Source: AC-32 sp963765785 (lineage in GTDB: Bacteria > Actinomycetota > Thermoleophilia > Gaiellales > Gaiellaceae). Taken from it: a stretch of 64,000 nucleotides of DNA. Below are positions 29,550 through 37,455 of this stretch, piece by piece. Position numbers and translations under genes: made by a program. The DNA is taken from assembly GCA_963765785.1 (NCBI GenBank), contig CAVXXW010000020.1:1-64000 (forward strand), read 5' to 3'. Below the pieces are notes generated by a model. That model searched no databases. It was not told the origin of the DNA and saw nothing but the letters and a program-made list of their open reading frames with translations. Position 1 is the first letter of the stretch. Every line of letters starts with the position of its first letter.

Positions 29550-30290
29550 TCAGCCGTTTCGAAAGTGACCTTGGGACTGTCCGGCGACGAAGGCGGTGAC
29601 GCCGCTCTCGACGGTGCGATAGAAGCTTTCGGGGCCGAACCGTGCGTAGAGCCCGGCTCGCACGAGGGTGTCTCGGACCGGGCCCTTGATCCGGGTCGAA
29701 CGCGAGGCCGACGCCCTCGTCCGACAACTCGTCGCGGAGGTCGCCGAGCATGTCGATCGCGGTCGTGTCGACGTGCGTGACTGCGGCGGCGTCGACGAGG
29801 ATCGTCCGCGGCTGTGGGCTGGTCGACCGCACGCACTGCCGGATCTCGTCTCGGAAGAAGGTGGCGTTGGCGAAGAAGATCTCGATGCTTGGAGACATCC
29901 CGGAAGCCGATGTCCTCGTCGGTCTCCCGCGAGTGGGATCGTCCAAGAACTGCGACCTCGGGGCGGAAAGCGCGAGCAGCGCCGTGAGGTTCAGGTACCG
30001 GTCGCGTTCCCCGCGGCGAGCGGCGCAACCGTGGCAGCGGAGAGGATCGCAACGCCGGAGCTCGGCCCGACGTTCAGTTGGCGGCTCGTCCCCAGAATCG
30101 CGTACAGCAGCAACCCCGCGCACGCGGCGTACAGCCCCCGAACCGGCGGCACACCCGCGAGCGACGCGTATGCCATCGCCTGCGGCACCAACACGGCCCA
30201 GACCGCGAGTGCGCCCAGCGTGTCCCGCTTCACGGTCAGCCGCCACGACGGCAACCAACCGGCCGCCGGAACCGCATGGACGACCCGACG
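29550..30290 (-). pseudogene. SulP-family anion transporter with large internal deletion
   Basis: The N-terminal part is a clear SulP opening: GALAVWAVLVPQAMAYASLA, GVPPVRGLYAACAGLLLYAI, LNVGPSSGVAILSAATVAPL. After LALSA it jumps directly to the end of a SulP protein: a VAVLGR-like linker (in another frame), then a STAS domain with FFANATFFRDEI, ILVDAAAVTHVDTTAIDMLG and SFYRTVESGVTAFV, stop at 29550. Roughly 300-350 residues holding most membrane helices are missing, and several indels occur. The start is uncertain (no ATG; the reading begins near VVHAVPAAGWLPSW). It is a remnant that cannot transport. Confidence 0.75.
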
Positions 30291-30321
30291 ACCGAACGCT
30301 GAAGCGCTCAGCCCCAGGGAG

Positions 30322-31268
30322 TTACGAGGCGGCGGCTCTCGGCTCCTGGAGTTCCGCCGGAAGCCGGTAGGTGACGGTTTCGGAGGCGATTGTCCTGTAG
30401 TCGATGTCTTCGACCCCCTGCTCGCGAAACCACGAAACAACTCGGTGGACGAGTCGCTCGGGAACAGAAGCACCCGAGGTGATGCCGACCGTCTCGACGT
30501 CGGCGAGCCATTCACGGTCGATGTCGGTTTCGTCGTCGATGAGGTGGGCAGCCACGCCGCGTGAGTGAGCTACGTCGACCAGGCGGTTCGAGTTCGAACT
30601 GTTGCGTGACCCGATCACGAGAAGGAGCTCGACTTCGTCGAGGATGGCCTTGACGGCGCGCTGGCGGTTCGTCGTCGCGTAGCAGATGTCTTCCCGTTTC
30701 GGTGCCACGATCGTCGGAAATCGCCGGCGCAGAACCTCGATGATCTCGTTGGTGTCGTCGACTGAGAGTGTCGTTTGGGTCAAATAGGCGACTCGTCTCG
30801 TCTGCCTCGGCATGACACGCTCGGCGTCCTCCATTGACTCGACGAGGTACGTCGAACCGGGCGCCTCACCGGTCGTGCCTTCCACCTCCTCGTGGCCGGC
30901 GTGTCCGATGAAGATGATCGAGTAGCCCTTCGCACGGTACTGACGCGCTTCGGCGTGGACCTTGGAGACGAGGGGACAGGTCGCGTCGATCGTGCGGAGG
31001 TCCCGGGCGCGGGCACGGGCGGAACGGCGGGACTGACGCCGTGGGCGGAGAAGACGATCCGGGCACCGGGCGGCACGTCCTCTTCCGTGTCGACGAAGAT
31101 CGCGCCGCGCGCCTCGAGATCTTGCACCACATGAGTGTTGTGGACGATCTGCTTGCGAACGTAGATCGGAGCGCCCCAGAGAGCGAGCGCCTCCTCGACC
31201 GTCGCGACGGCACGCTCCACACCGGCGCAATAGCCACGGGGCGAAGCCAGGACCACGCGTTTTACCAT
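30322..31268 (-). CDS. ispH: 4-hydroxy-3-methylbut-2-enyl diphosphate reductase (one frameshift)
   Basis: IspH carries a 4Fe-4S cluster and makes IPP and DMAPP in the last step of the MEP isoprenoid pathway. All three cluster cysteines are visible: RGYCAGVERAV near residue 12, TIDATCPLVSKVH near 97, and EDICYATTNRQRAVK near 197. HNTHVV, FSAHGVSP and GHAGHEEVEG complete the active site, and SSNSNRL follows. One frameshift near 31015, after FSAHGVSPAV, interrupts an otherwise standard protein of about 315 residues. I chose ATG 31268 (MVKRVVLASPRGYCAG); an in-frame ATG at 31293-31295 would leave only 5 bases to the palindrome and no ribosome site. Confidence 0.93.
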
Positions 31269-31300
31269 CGGCAGAATCTGGATACCCGCGACCATGTGTA

Positions 31301-31320
31301 CATCACCCTGCGGGGGTGAT
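31301..31320. promoter_or_regulatory. Recurrent palindrome, copy 11b (ispH)
   Basis: CATCACCCTGCGGGGGTGAT, 33 bp upstream of the ispH ATG at 31268, the closest spacing seen. Nearly identical to the copy before the anSME operon (24389). The DUF4239 remnant also starts just to the right on the plus strand. Confidence 0.6.
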
Positions 31321-31334
31321 TGCGTTGTGAATCA

Positions 31335-31596
31335 GTGGCCGGCAACGCATCATCGTCAGCGAATCGCGGATCACCTGGGCCAAGTGGGCGAGCGTCGTCC
31401 TCCTGGGAGCCCTCACCTTGCTCGCGATCGCCTTCGGCCACAGCGAGAACCGAGCCGCGACGGCGATCGCGAAGGGCATCTTCGCCTCGGCCTTGGCTGT
31501 GTGCCTCGTGATGCTGGCCTCTCAGGACAGGCCGTTCGCAGGTCCTTTTGCCGTCGAGCCGGACGCCGTGGTGCAAGTCATGCCGCAAGCCCGGTA
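31335..31596 (+). pseudogene. DUF4239 (bestrophin-like) C-terminal remnant
   Basis: Plus-strand reading gives RIIVSESRITWAKWASVVLL, GALTLLAIAFGHSENRAATA, IAKGIFASALAVCLVMLASQ and DRPFAGPFAVEPDAVVQVMP, ending QAR and TAG at 31594. The pattern of an SES-R-SPAKW block, two helices and a DRPFxGxxxVxPDxxxQVMP tail is the C-terminal half of DUF4239 membrane proteins of about 250 residues. No ATG or ribosome site fits this frame, and the N-terminal half is absent, so I read it as a truncated remnant. Confidence 0.6.
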
Positions 31597-31658
31597 GCCG
31601 GCCTGGAAATCGCTCTGCACCTCGTACCAGCCGTTCTCTCGGCGTGCTCGCGTGCCGC

Positions 31659-33113
31659 TCAGAGGCCTTCCTGGACGGTGATCCGACCGGAGTCGGCGGC
31701 CGCCCTCAAGGCTGCGTAGTCACGCTCGTTCTGGTCGGCGTACGACTCTGCGAAGGTCGCGAGCGCCCGGTCGAAGGTGTCGCTCGTGCCCAGGTAGCCC
31801 GTGATCGCGACGGCGTCGCCGGACCGGGCGTGCGCCCTGGCGAGCGTCTGCCCGCAGAGCTTGGAGTAGAGGACCATCGACGCGGGCTCCATCACGTCGA
31901 CGAGCGCGGATGCCTTCGAATCCCAGAGCTGGCGGACGTAGAAGTCCCGGTCGACGCCGTCGATGCCGTTCGTCCTGATCCAGCCGAGCATCATGTCGCT
32001 TGCGGCCTGCATCAGTCGTTGGCCCTCGACCACGCGCTGGCCGTGGTTGGAGTACCGGCTCTTCCCGAGGAACGGCTCGAGCACCGATGCCTGCGCTTCC
32101 TTCATCTGCAGGATGAGCGGGTCCTGTCTGGTCGCGGCCGACGAAGAGGATGATCCACGCCCTCGTGCCGACGCTGCCGACGCCGACGACCTTACGTGCT
32201 GCGTCGACGAAGCGGAAGCGTTCCAGCAGGTGGCGCCGGTCGACCTGGAGGGTGCGCCGGTAGGAGCGGATCACCTGCCGCGCGCCTTCCGCGACTTCGG
32301 CGCCCCGAGGCGAGCTCGGCGAGCGGGACGATCAGCGGCGGGTTGCTGATGAACCTCGGCTCACCGTCGACGATCTCGGTGAGCTTCGCGAACGCAGTGA
32401 GGCTGTCCTTCGTGCGGGCCTTGGCGATGTTGCGCTCGTAGCGCTTGACCGCCTTCTTGCTCACCTGCGACGCCCAGGCGCGCTGGTGGTCCTCGACGTC
32501 GATCCGGGAGTACCAGACGTCCATCGTCCCCATCGCCGCGAACTCCGCCATCGCCTCCCGGTACGCCCGGCTGACCGTGCGGTTGATCTTCTCCCTGGTC
32601 TTCGTGTCGAAGCCCCTGCTCCGACCGGCCACCGCGAAGCTCGCGACCAGGCGCTTGAGATCCCATTCGAAAGGGCCCGGGAAGCGTTTCGTCGAAGTCG
32701 TTCATGTCGAACACGAGCCGCCGGTCGGGAGCCGCATAGCCGCCGAAGTTGGACAGGTGCGCGTCGCCGCAGAGCTGGACGTGCAGCCCAGTCCGCGGCA
32801 TCCCCGCCAGATCCGCGGCCATGATGTAGGCCGCGCCGCGGTAGAAGGTGAACGGGGAGACGAGCATCCGTCCGTAGCGAATCGGAACGAGCTCCTCTAC
32901 ACGAGTCTCGCCCTGCTCCTCCAGAAGCGCGATCGGGTCGACGCGCACGTGCGGGGCCTCCCAGTCCGCGTGGGCGACACGCGGGATCTCTTCCCGGGCG
33001 GCCTTCCCTCTCGCCGTGCGCTCAGCAACGGTGAAGTGCTCCACCATCTTCCCCGCCTCGGTTTCGGCACGGGGAGCGCTCTTGGCCCTGTCGTCGCTCT
33101 TGGTCGTGCTCAT
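31659..33113 (-). CDS. DUF2252 protein 1 (frameshifted)
   Basis: First of three DUF2252 proteins. ATG 33113 opens MSTTKSDDRAKSAP. Conserved blocks: IRYGRMLVSPFTFYRGAA, HVQLCGDAHLSNFGGYAAP, LVFDMNDFDETLPGPF, then (after indels near 32690, 32310 and 32130) KVVGVGSVGTRAWI, QRLMQAASDMMLGW and LARAHARSGDAVAITGYLG; stop at 31659. GDAHLSNFG and NDFDE recall the HGDxxxxN and DFD motifs of aminoglycoside-phosphotransferase-like kinases, so a kinase fold is likely, but no substrate is known. Corrected length is about 485 residues, the same as its two intact paralogues. No sulfatase lies beside this copy. A palindrome lies 79 bp upstream. Confidence 0.88.
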
Positions 33114-33191
33114 CTCTTGCCCCTTCCTGGTACGGCGGCCGTTCGCCGGCCCCCGGCATGCCAAAGCCTCTCCTGCATCGGGCCTTCCGGA

Positions 33192-33210
33192 CATCACCCG
33201 ATTCGGGCGA
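33192..33210. promoter_or_regulatory. Recurrent palindrome, copy 12
   Basis: CATCACCCGATTCGGGCGA, a near-perfect inverted repeat (TCACCCGA / TCGGGCGA), 79 bp upstream of the first DUF2252 gene (minus). Confidence 0.6.
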
Positions 33211-33269
33211 TTCTCGGCACGAACACAACCAACCGGCGTCGGCATCCAGCTGGCGATGGGATCGTCCTC

Positions 33270-33610
33270 TCCGTGATCCTGCACGTCAACCGCCGTTACG
33301 CCCCCGCGACCGGATCGTCGCCAACGCCGAGCACTTCATGGAAGAGGTCTCGGCACTCGTCGACGTCGACGACCCCCCACGCTGGTTCGTCCTCGATGCG
33401 GTCGCCATCGACGACATCGACTACACCGGCGGCCAAGCCCTCGCCGAGTTCGCGGACGACCTTGCCGCCCGCAACATCACGTTCGCCGTCAGCAACGCCA
33501 ACCGGCACGTCCGCCAGATTCTCGACCGCTTCGGAGTCACCGAGAAGATCGGCACGAACCGCTACTACGACTCGAACAAGGCCGCACGGGACGCCTTCCA
33601 CGCAGCCTAG
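33270..33610 (+). pseudogene. Orphan STAS domain, SulP C-terminal remnant
   Basis: Reading begins near GTG 33273 (VILHVNRRYAP, indel near 33305) and continues DRIVANAEHFMEEVSALVDV, PPRWFVLDAVAIDDIDYTGG, QALAEFADDLAARNITFAVS and ILDRFGVTEKIG, stop 33608. FANAEHF-like, VLDA-D-D-TG and LDRFG-TEKIG blocks mark the STAS domain found at the C-terminus of SulP anion transporters. No membrane part precedes it. It could be a free-standing STAS protein, but the close match to SulP tails and the broken start favour a leftover of a second SulP gene. Confidence 0.6.
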
Positions 33611-33657
33611 TGTTCGTCCCGGACGCGACGTACATTCATAGCGGGCAATTTCCTAGA

Positions 33658-35004
33658 ATGCGCAGGCCCTCGTCGCCGGCCGGCCCGAAGACCTTGCTCC
33701 ACATCCACCTGTCCCCGGAGACGGTTCTGCAACTCGCGCCCGGCGTCCGCACGCGGTTCGATGCGGGCGGCCATGTCCTGCTCGACGCGCCGGACGGAAC
33801 GGTCGTCGACATCGGGCCGAGGGGATTCGCGATCCTGTCGCTGTTCTCGCAGCCGCTGACGCTCGGGGACGCGATCGAGCGGCTCGAGCATGAGGCGCCG
33901 CTCGACCGACTTCGCGCCGACGATGAGCGTCATCAACATGCTGCATCGAGGAGGGCGCGCTCGTCGAGCCCGACGCGGGCCGGCCCGACGAGCGGCTGGG
34001 CCGATCCCGTCGAGCACGCCCGCATGCTCCACGACGACCGCAGGACGGCGACTACCTCGCGGCGCTCGCCGAGGCGGTGCGGCCGGGACGACGTCGTGCT
34101 CGACATCGGCACCGGGAGCGGCGTGCTCGCGATCGCCGCGGCCCGAGCCGGCGCCCGACACGTCTACGCGGTCGAGGCCAGCGACATCGCGGAGGTCGCC
34201 GAGCGGGTGTTCGCCGCCAACGGGGTGCAGGACACGGTGACGCTCCTCCCCGGCTGGTCGAGGCAGATCGAGCTGCCCGAGCCGGCCGACCTGCTCGTCG
34301 CCGAGGTCATCGGCAACGAGCCGCTCGAGGAGGAGATCCTCGAGACGACGCTCGACGCCCGCCGCCGCCTGCTGAAGCCGGGCGCGCGGCTGATCCCGCA
34401 CGCACTCACGCTGCTCGCGCGGCCGCTGCTGCTCCCCGAGGACGAGGCCAGGCAGCGCGCGATCGGGCGCGACGGCGGTCGAGCGCTGGCGGCGAGCTGT
34501 ACGACATCGAGTTCCAGCCGCTGCTCGACGCCGCGATCCCGGGGCCGGTCAACATGCCCACCGAGGCCGAGGTGGCCGCGACCTGGCCGCCCGTCGGCCC
34601 GCCGATCGTCCTCGCTGTCGCTGGACCTCACGACCTTCGAGGAGCCTCGGTGCGCGCCTCGGCCGACCTCGTCGTCGACGCGCCGGGCGCGGTGAACGCC
34701 GTGGCCGTCACGTTCCGCGCCGCCCTGTACGGGACGATCGCGCACACGCTCGACCCTGGACGTGGCCGACGTCGAGCTGGGCGACCTCGGTGTGGGTGCT
34801 CCCCGACCCGGTCGAGCGTCGGAGCCGGGGCGGCGCTGCGCGTGCACTACAACCGCCGGATCCAGCGGACACCCGACGGCCTCACCTGCGAGGTCGTCGA
34901 CGAGAGCCTCGGAGCTGAGCCGCACCGGCCTGGGCCGTTTCACCCACTTGCGGGTGATGCACGGTCGCTCCCCGGAACGACACGCGTGGACGGCTGATCA
35001 GTGA
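33658..35004 (+). CDS. PqqD-like domain fused to PRMT-type methyltransferase (frameshifted)
   Basis: Residues 1-95 look like a PqqD/RRE winged-helix domain: LLHIHLSPETVLQLAPGVRT, GHVLLDAPDGTVVDIGPRGF, LTLGDAIERLEHE. A class I SAM methyltransferase of the protein-arginine type follows: VVLDIGTGSGVLAIAAARAG (SAM motif I), HVYAVEASDIA (acidic post-I), and DLLVAEVIGNEPLEEEILET, the double-Glu loop that holds the target guanidinium in PRMTs. At least four indels (near 33905, 34060, 34500, 34620) split it; corrected length is about 445 residues. ATG 33658 lacks a ribosome site and may be leaderless. An RRE fused to a PRMT suggests modification of arginines in a leader-bearing peptide, but this is inference. 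Confidence 0.7.
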
Positions 35005-35032
35005 ATCACCGTCCACGAGACAGGAGACTGAC

Positions 35033-35318
35033 ATGGGAATCGTGCGTCGACGGACCCGCCGCCGGACAGCCTTGGTTGTCGGCGGAGCGGCCTACGCTGC
35101 CGGCAGGGCAGGCAGCGGCGGTGGTGGCGGCAGACGAGCCAGGAGGAGGACCGGAGTACGAGGATCCGCCGCCGCCCCGCCGCCCGCTCCGCCTGCGCCG
35201 CGCCGCCGCGAGGCGGCGCAGACAGACCAGCTCCAGCGTCTGGCCGACCTGCACACCGCCGGGCGCTTTGACCGACGAGGAGTTCGCGGCCGCCAAGGCC
35301 AAGGTCCTCGGCATCTAG
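35033..35318 (+). CDS. Small SHOCT-domain protein (frameshifted)
   Basis: ATG 35033 follows CAGGAGAC. A basic N-terminus (MGIVRRRTRRRTALVVGGAA) and a short hydrophobic segment lead to a Gly/Pro-rich linker and a C-terminal SHOCT motif in the corrected frame: DQLQRLADLHTAGALTDEEF, AAAKAKVLGI, stop at 35316. SHOCT is a short two-helix module at protein ends, thought to mediate oligomerisation. About 94 residues; two indels (near 35130 and 35270). It is 28 bases downstream of the methyltransferase stop. Confidence 0.65.
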
Positions 35319-35350
35319 CGGTCACCAAGCGTCAACGAAGGAGGAAGGTC

Positions 35351-35775
35351 ATGGCTCAAAACGATCGTGCCGGCGTGCTGGAGCGTGCCCTCGAAGCGTG
35401 TGTCACGCGGCGAGGTCGACGCCCTGCCGGAGCTGTTCACCGGCAGATGTCAGCGCCTGGTCGCCGAACATGCTGGTCGAGCTCGCTCGACGAGCTGACC
35501 GAGGTGGTCGCAGCGCGGGAGGAGCCCTCTCGGACGTGAACCATCCAGATCCACGCGTCGACGTCGTCGGGAACAAGGGCTACATGGAGTACATGCATCA
35601 GCGCCGTGTTCTCCGGCCCGTTCGTCGATCGACGACGACATCGTCATCGAGCCCAACGGGCCGCGAGCTCCGCTCGGCGGCCGCCCTCGTCGCGGAGTTC
35701 ACGGGAGACAAGATCTCGGCGTTCCGGAACTACTTCGACGACGTGACGCTGCTGGAGCAGATGCTCGCCGAATAG
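35351..35775 (+). CDS. SnoaL-like (NTF2-fold) protein (frameshifted)
   Basis: ATG 35351 follows GAAGGAGGAAGG. Corrected reading: AGVLERALEACVRGEVDALP, then SAWSPNMLVSSLDELTEVVA, a central strand region, and VAEFTGDKISAFRNYFDDVT plus LLEQMLAE, stop at 35773. The small cone-shaped fold of SnoaL/NTF2 proteins is suggested by the helix-LFxxDVxxxSP start and the GDKIxxxRxYFDxxxLLxQL end. Members include cyclases, isomerases and many stress proteins of unknown role. About 140 residues; four or more indels. Confidence 0.6.
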
Positions 35776-35789
35776 ACAGACCTCGGCTG

Positions 35790-36228
35790 ATGCCGCCGGT
35801 GATCAGCCCGCACCGCCTCGTCGTCGAGGACTCGCCGGATCCGGCCGACCTGGCGCTGCTCGAGGAGCGCGTGGCGGCTGCCGCCAGCGACGGCCGCCGG
35901 CGTCGGCGAGGAACAGGAGTTCGGGATCTTCGTCCGCGACGACGACGGGGCGGATCCTCGCCGGCATCTCCGGGCATCGTCTGGGGTGGGTACTGCGAGC
36001 TGCACGCCATGTGGGTCGACGAGGAGCACCGCGGTCGTGGGCTGGGCCGAGCGCTGATGGCGGCAGCGGAGGACGAGGCCCGGCGAGCGCGGCTGCGCGC
36101 TCGTCAGTCTCCACGCCTACGACCTGCTGACGCCGGGTCTCTACGAGCGGCTCGGCTACGAGACCGTCGGCGTCATCGAGGGCTGCCCGGCGGGCAGCGC
36201 GGCCCGCTGGTATCGCAAGCACCTGTGA
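35790..36228 (+). CDS. GNAT-family acetyltransferase (frameshifted)
   Basis: Corrected reading gives a GNAT N-acetyltransferase of about 145 residues: GISGIVWGGYCELHAMWVDE, then EHRGRGLGRALMAAAEDEAR with the acetyl-CoA loop RGxGxG, then VSLHAYDLLTPGLYERLGYE and a tail ending RWYRKHL at TGA 36226. Indels lie near 35905, 35960 and 36090. The substrate cannot be predicted. The ATG at 35790 is 14 bases after the preceding stop; no strong ribosome site. Confidence 0.7.
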
Positions 36229-36247
36229 TCGAAAGGAGACCGAGTCG

Positions 36248-36437
36248 ATGAGCGACCACGAGAACAATTCGAGGAGCCGTGGTCGTTACCGGGACGGGAC
36301 GTCCACCGGTATCGGCGCCGCCACCGCGCTCCACCTCGCCGAGCAGGGTTCCGTGTGTTCGCCGGCGTGCGGCAGAAGGCCGACGGCGAGGCGCTGGAGG
36401 CCGGGGCGGCGAGCGGCCTGACTCCGGTGATGATCGA
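36248..36437 (+). pseudogene. Short-chain dehydrogenase, 5' stump
   Basis: ATG 36248 follows GAAAGGAGAC. With an indel corrected near 36275 and one near 36350 it reads VVVTGTSTGIGAATALHLAE, QGFRVFAGVRQKADGEALEA and LTPVMID. TGxxxGIG is the NAD(P)-binding motif of SDR oxidoreductases. The similarity ends after about 63 residues where a convergent SRPBCC gene begins, so the catalytic YxxxK part is missing. The cut coincides with a change in frameshift density along the window. Confidence 0.8.
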
Positions 36438-36446
36438 CTGCCGTGC

Positions 36447-36887
36447 TCACTTCTTGCCCCCTTCTGCGCGACCGGCGTTCAGCCGGCGCGCGACCGCGTC
36501 CAGCACGCGGTTGAGCATGTGCTTCGCCGCCAGCGAGATGGCCCAGCCGGTGCCGGGCACGATCGGTCGGAAGGACACGTCCCAGGAGACATGTGTGCTC
36601 TCCTTCTCCGACTCCGCGAGCGTAAGGGTGCTCGCGTAGTCACGGACGGGAGCACCCTTCGTCATCCGGTACCTGATGACGGGGCCCGGTCCGACGCTCG
36701 TGATCTCCTCGTAGACGGTCGCGGGACCGACCTTCACGCTGCGGAGCATCCCCTTCCCGTCGGGCGCTCCCGCCCGTTCCACAGTGACGCTTATGCCTGG
36801 GCCTGGCGCAACGCCCGGCTTTCCGACGATCTCCCAGACCCGGCTGACCGAAGAGTCGAGCGACCTCTCGATCGTCAGGCGGTTCAC
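36447..36887 (-). CDS. SRPBCC-family protein
   Basis: 146 residues of the START/Bet v1-like SRPBCC fold: LTIERSLDSSVSRVWEIVG opens the first strand and helix, then GAPDGKGMLRSVKVGPATVY, EEITSVGPGPVIRYRMTKGA, STHVSWDVSFRPIVPGTGWA and a C-terminal helix ending AGRAEGGKK. Members bind hydrophobic ligands; the CoxG and polyketide-cyclase branches are closest by pattern. GTG 36887 is the start because it lies immediately before the conserved opening, 25 bases after the DUF1269 stop. Last gene of a likely operon that begins at 41611. Confidence 0.75.
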   Translation of the reverse strand: MNRLTIERSLDSSVSRVWEIVGKPGVAPGPGISVTVERAGAPDGKGMLRSVKVGPATVYEEITSVGPGPVIRYRMTKGAPVRDYASTLTLAESEKESTHVSWDVSFRPIVPGTGWAISLAAKHMLNRVLDAVARRLNAGRAEGGKK

Positions 36888-36912
36888 GGGCGCCGCGCTC
36901 CGTTCATGCGCC

Positions 36913-37431
36913 TCAGCCCGCGAGCCCGGCTCCCGCCTCGTCCAGCCCCGCCTTGAGCTCCTTTGCGCTCGCCTTGTCGATCTGGGCGGTCGAGGTCCGG
37001 ATCGCATTGGCGAGCGCGTTCGCGACGGCGTCGGCTCCGTCGTGCTCGTAGATCGCGATGATGCCGGCCGATCCGGGGGGAAGCGCGTCGTCGAGCTTCT
37101 CGCCGATGCCGGCCTGGACGCGGTGGCGCGCGAACTTCCCCGCGAGCCCGCCGACGGCGCCCCCGACGATGGTGGCCGCGAGGAGCGGCGGGGCGAAGAG
37201 CCCGAGCACGAGGCCGACCCCGGCACCCACCTTGACTCCCTTTCGGCCAAGGTGGTCGCCGGTCTCCTGGACGTGGACCTCGCCGTCGGCGTCCTTGACG
37301 ACGAGCGCCACACCGTCCGTGACGATCTCGCCGTCGCCGGCGAGCTTGGTGTAGGCGTCGAAGTCCTGCTTCGCCAGATCGGGGATGAGGTAGACGCCGA
37401 TTAGAACGTCCAGCTTGTCGTTGTCACTCAT
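36913..37431 (-). CDS. DUF1269-type membrane protein
   Basis: 172 residues, intact. It begins KLDVLIGVYLIPDLAKQDFD, with VTDGVALVVKDADGEVHVQE after it. The centre is a Gly/Ala-rich hydrophobic hairpin (GVKVGAGVGLVLGLFAPPLL, AATIVGGAVGGLAGKFAR), and the second half SAGIIAIYEHDGADAVANAL repeats the alpha/beta pattern. This matches the architecture of the DUF1269 protein at 21504. ATG 37431 follows GAGGAGC. It is 24 bases downstream of the first sulfatase, in the same run. Confidence 0.8.
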   Translation of the reverse strand: MSDNDKLDVLIGVYLIPDLAKQDFDAYTKLAGDGEIVTDGVALVVKDADGEVHVQETGDHLGRKGVKVGAGVGLVLGLFAPPLLAATIVGGAVGGLAGKFARHRVQAGIGEKLDDALPPGSAGIIAIYEHDGADAVANALANAIRTSTAQIDKASAKELKAGLDEAGAGLAG

Positions 37432-37455
37432 GGATGCTCCTCTCTCGCGATCGAC

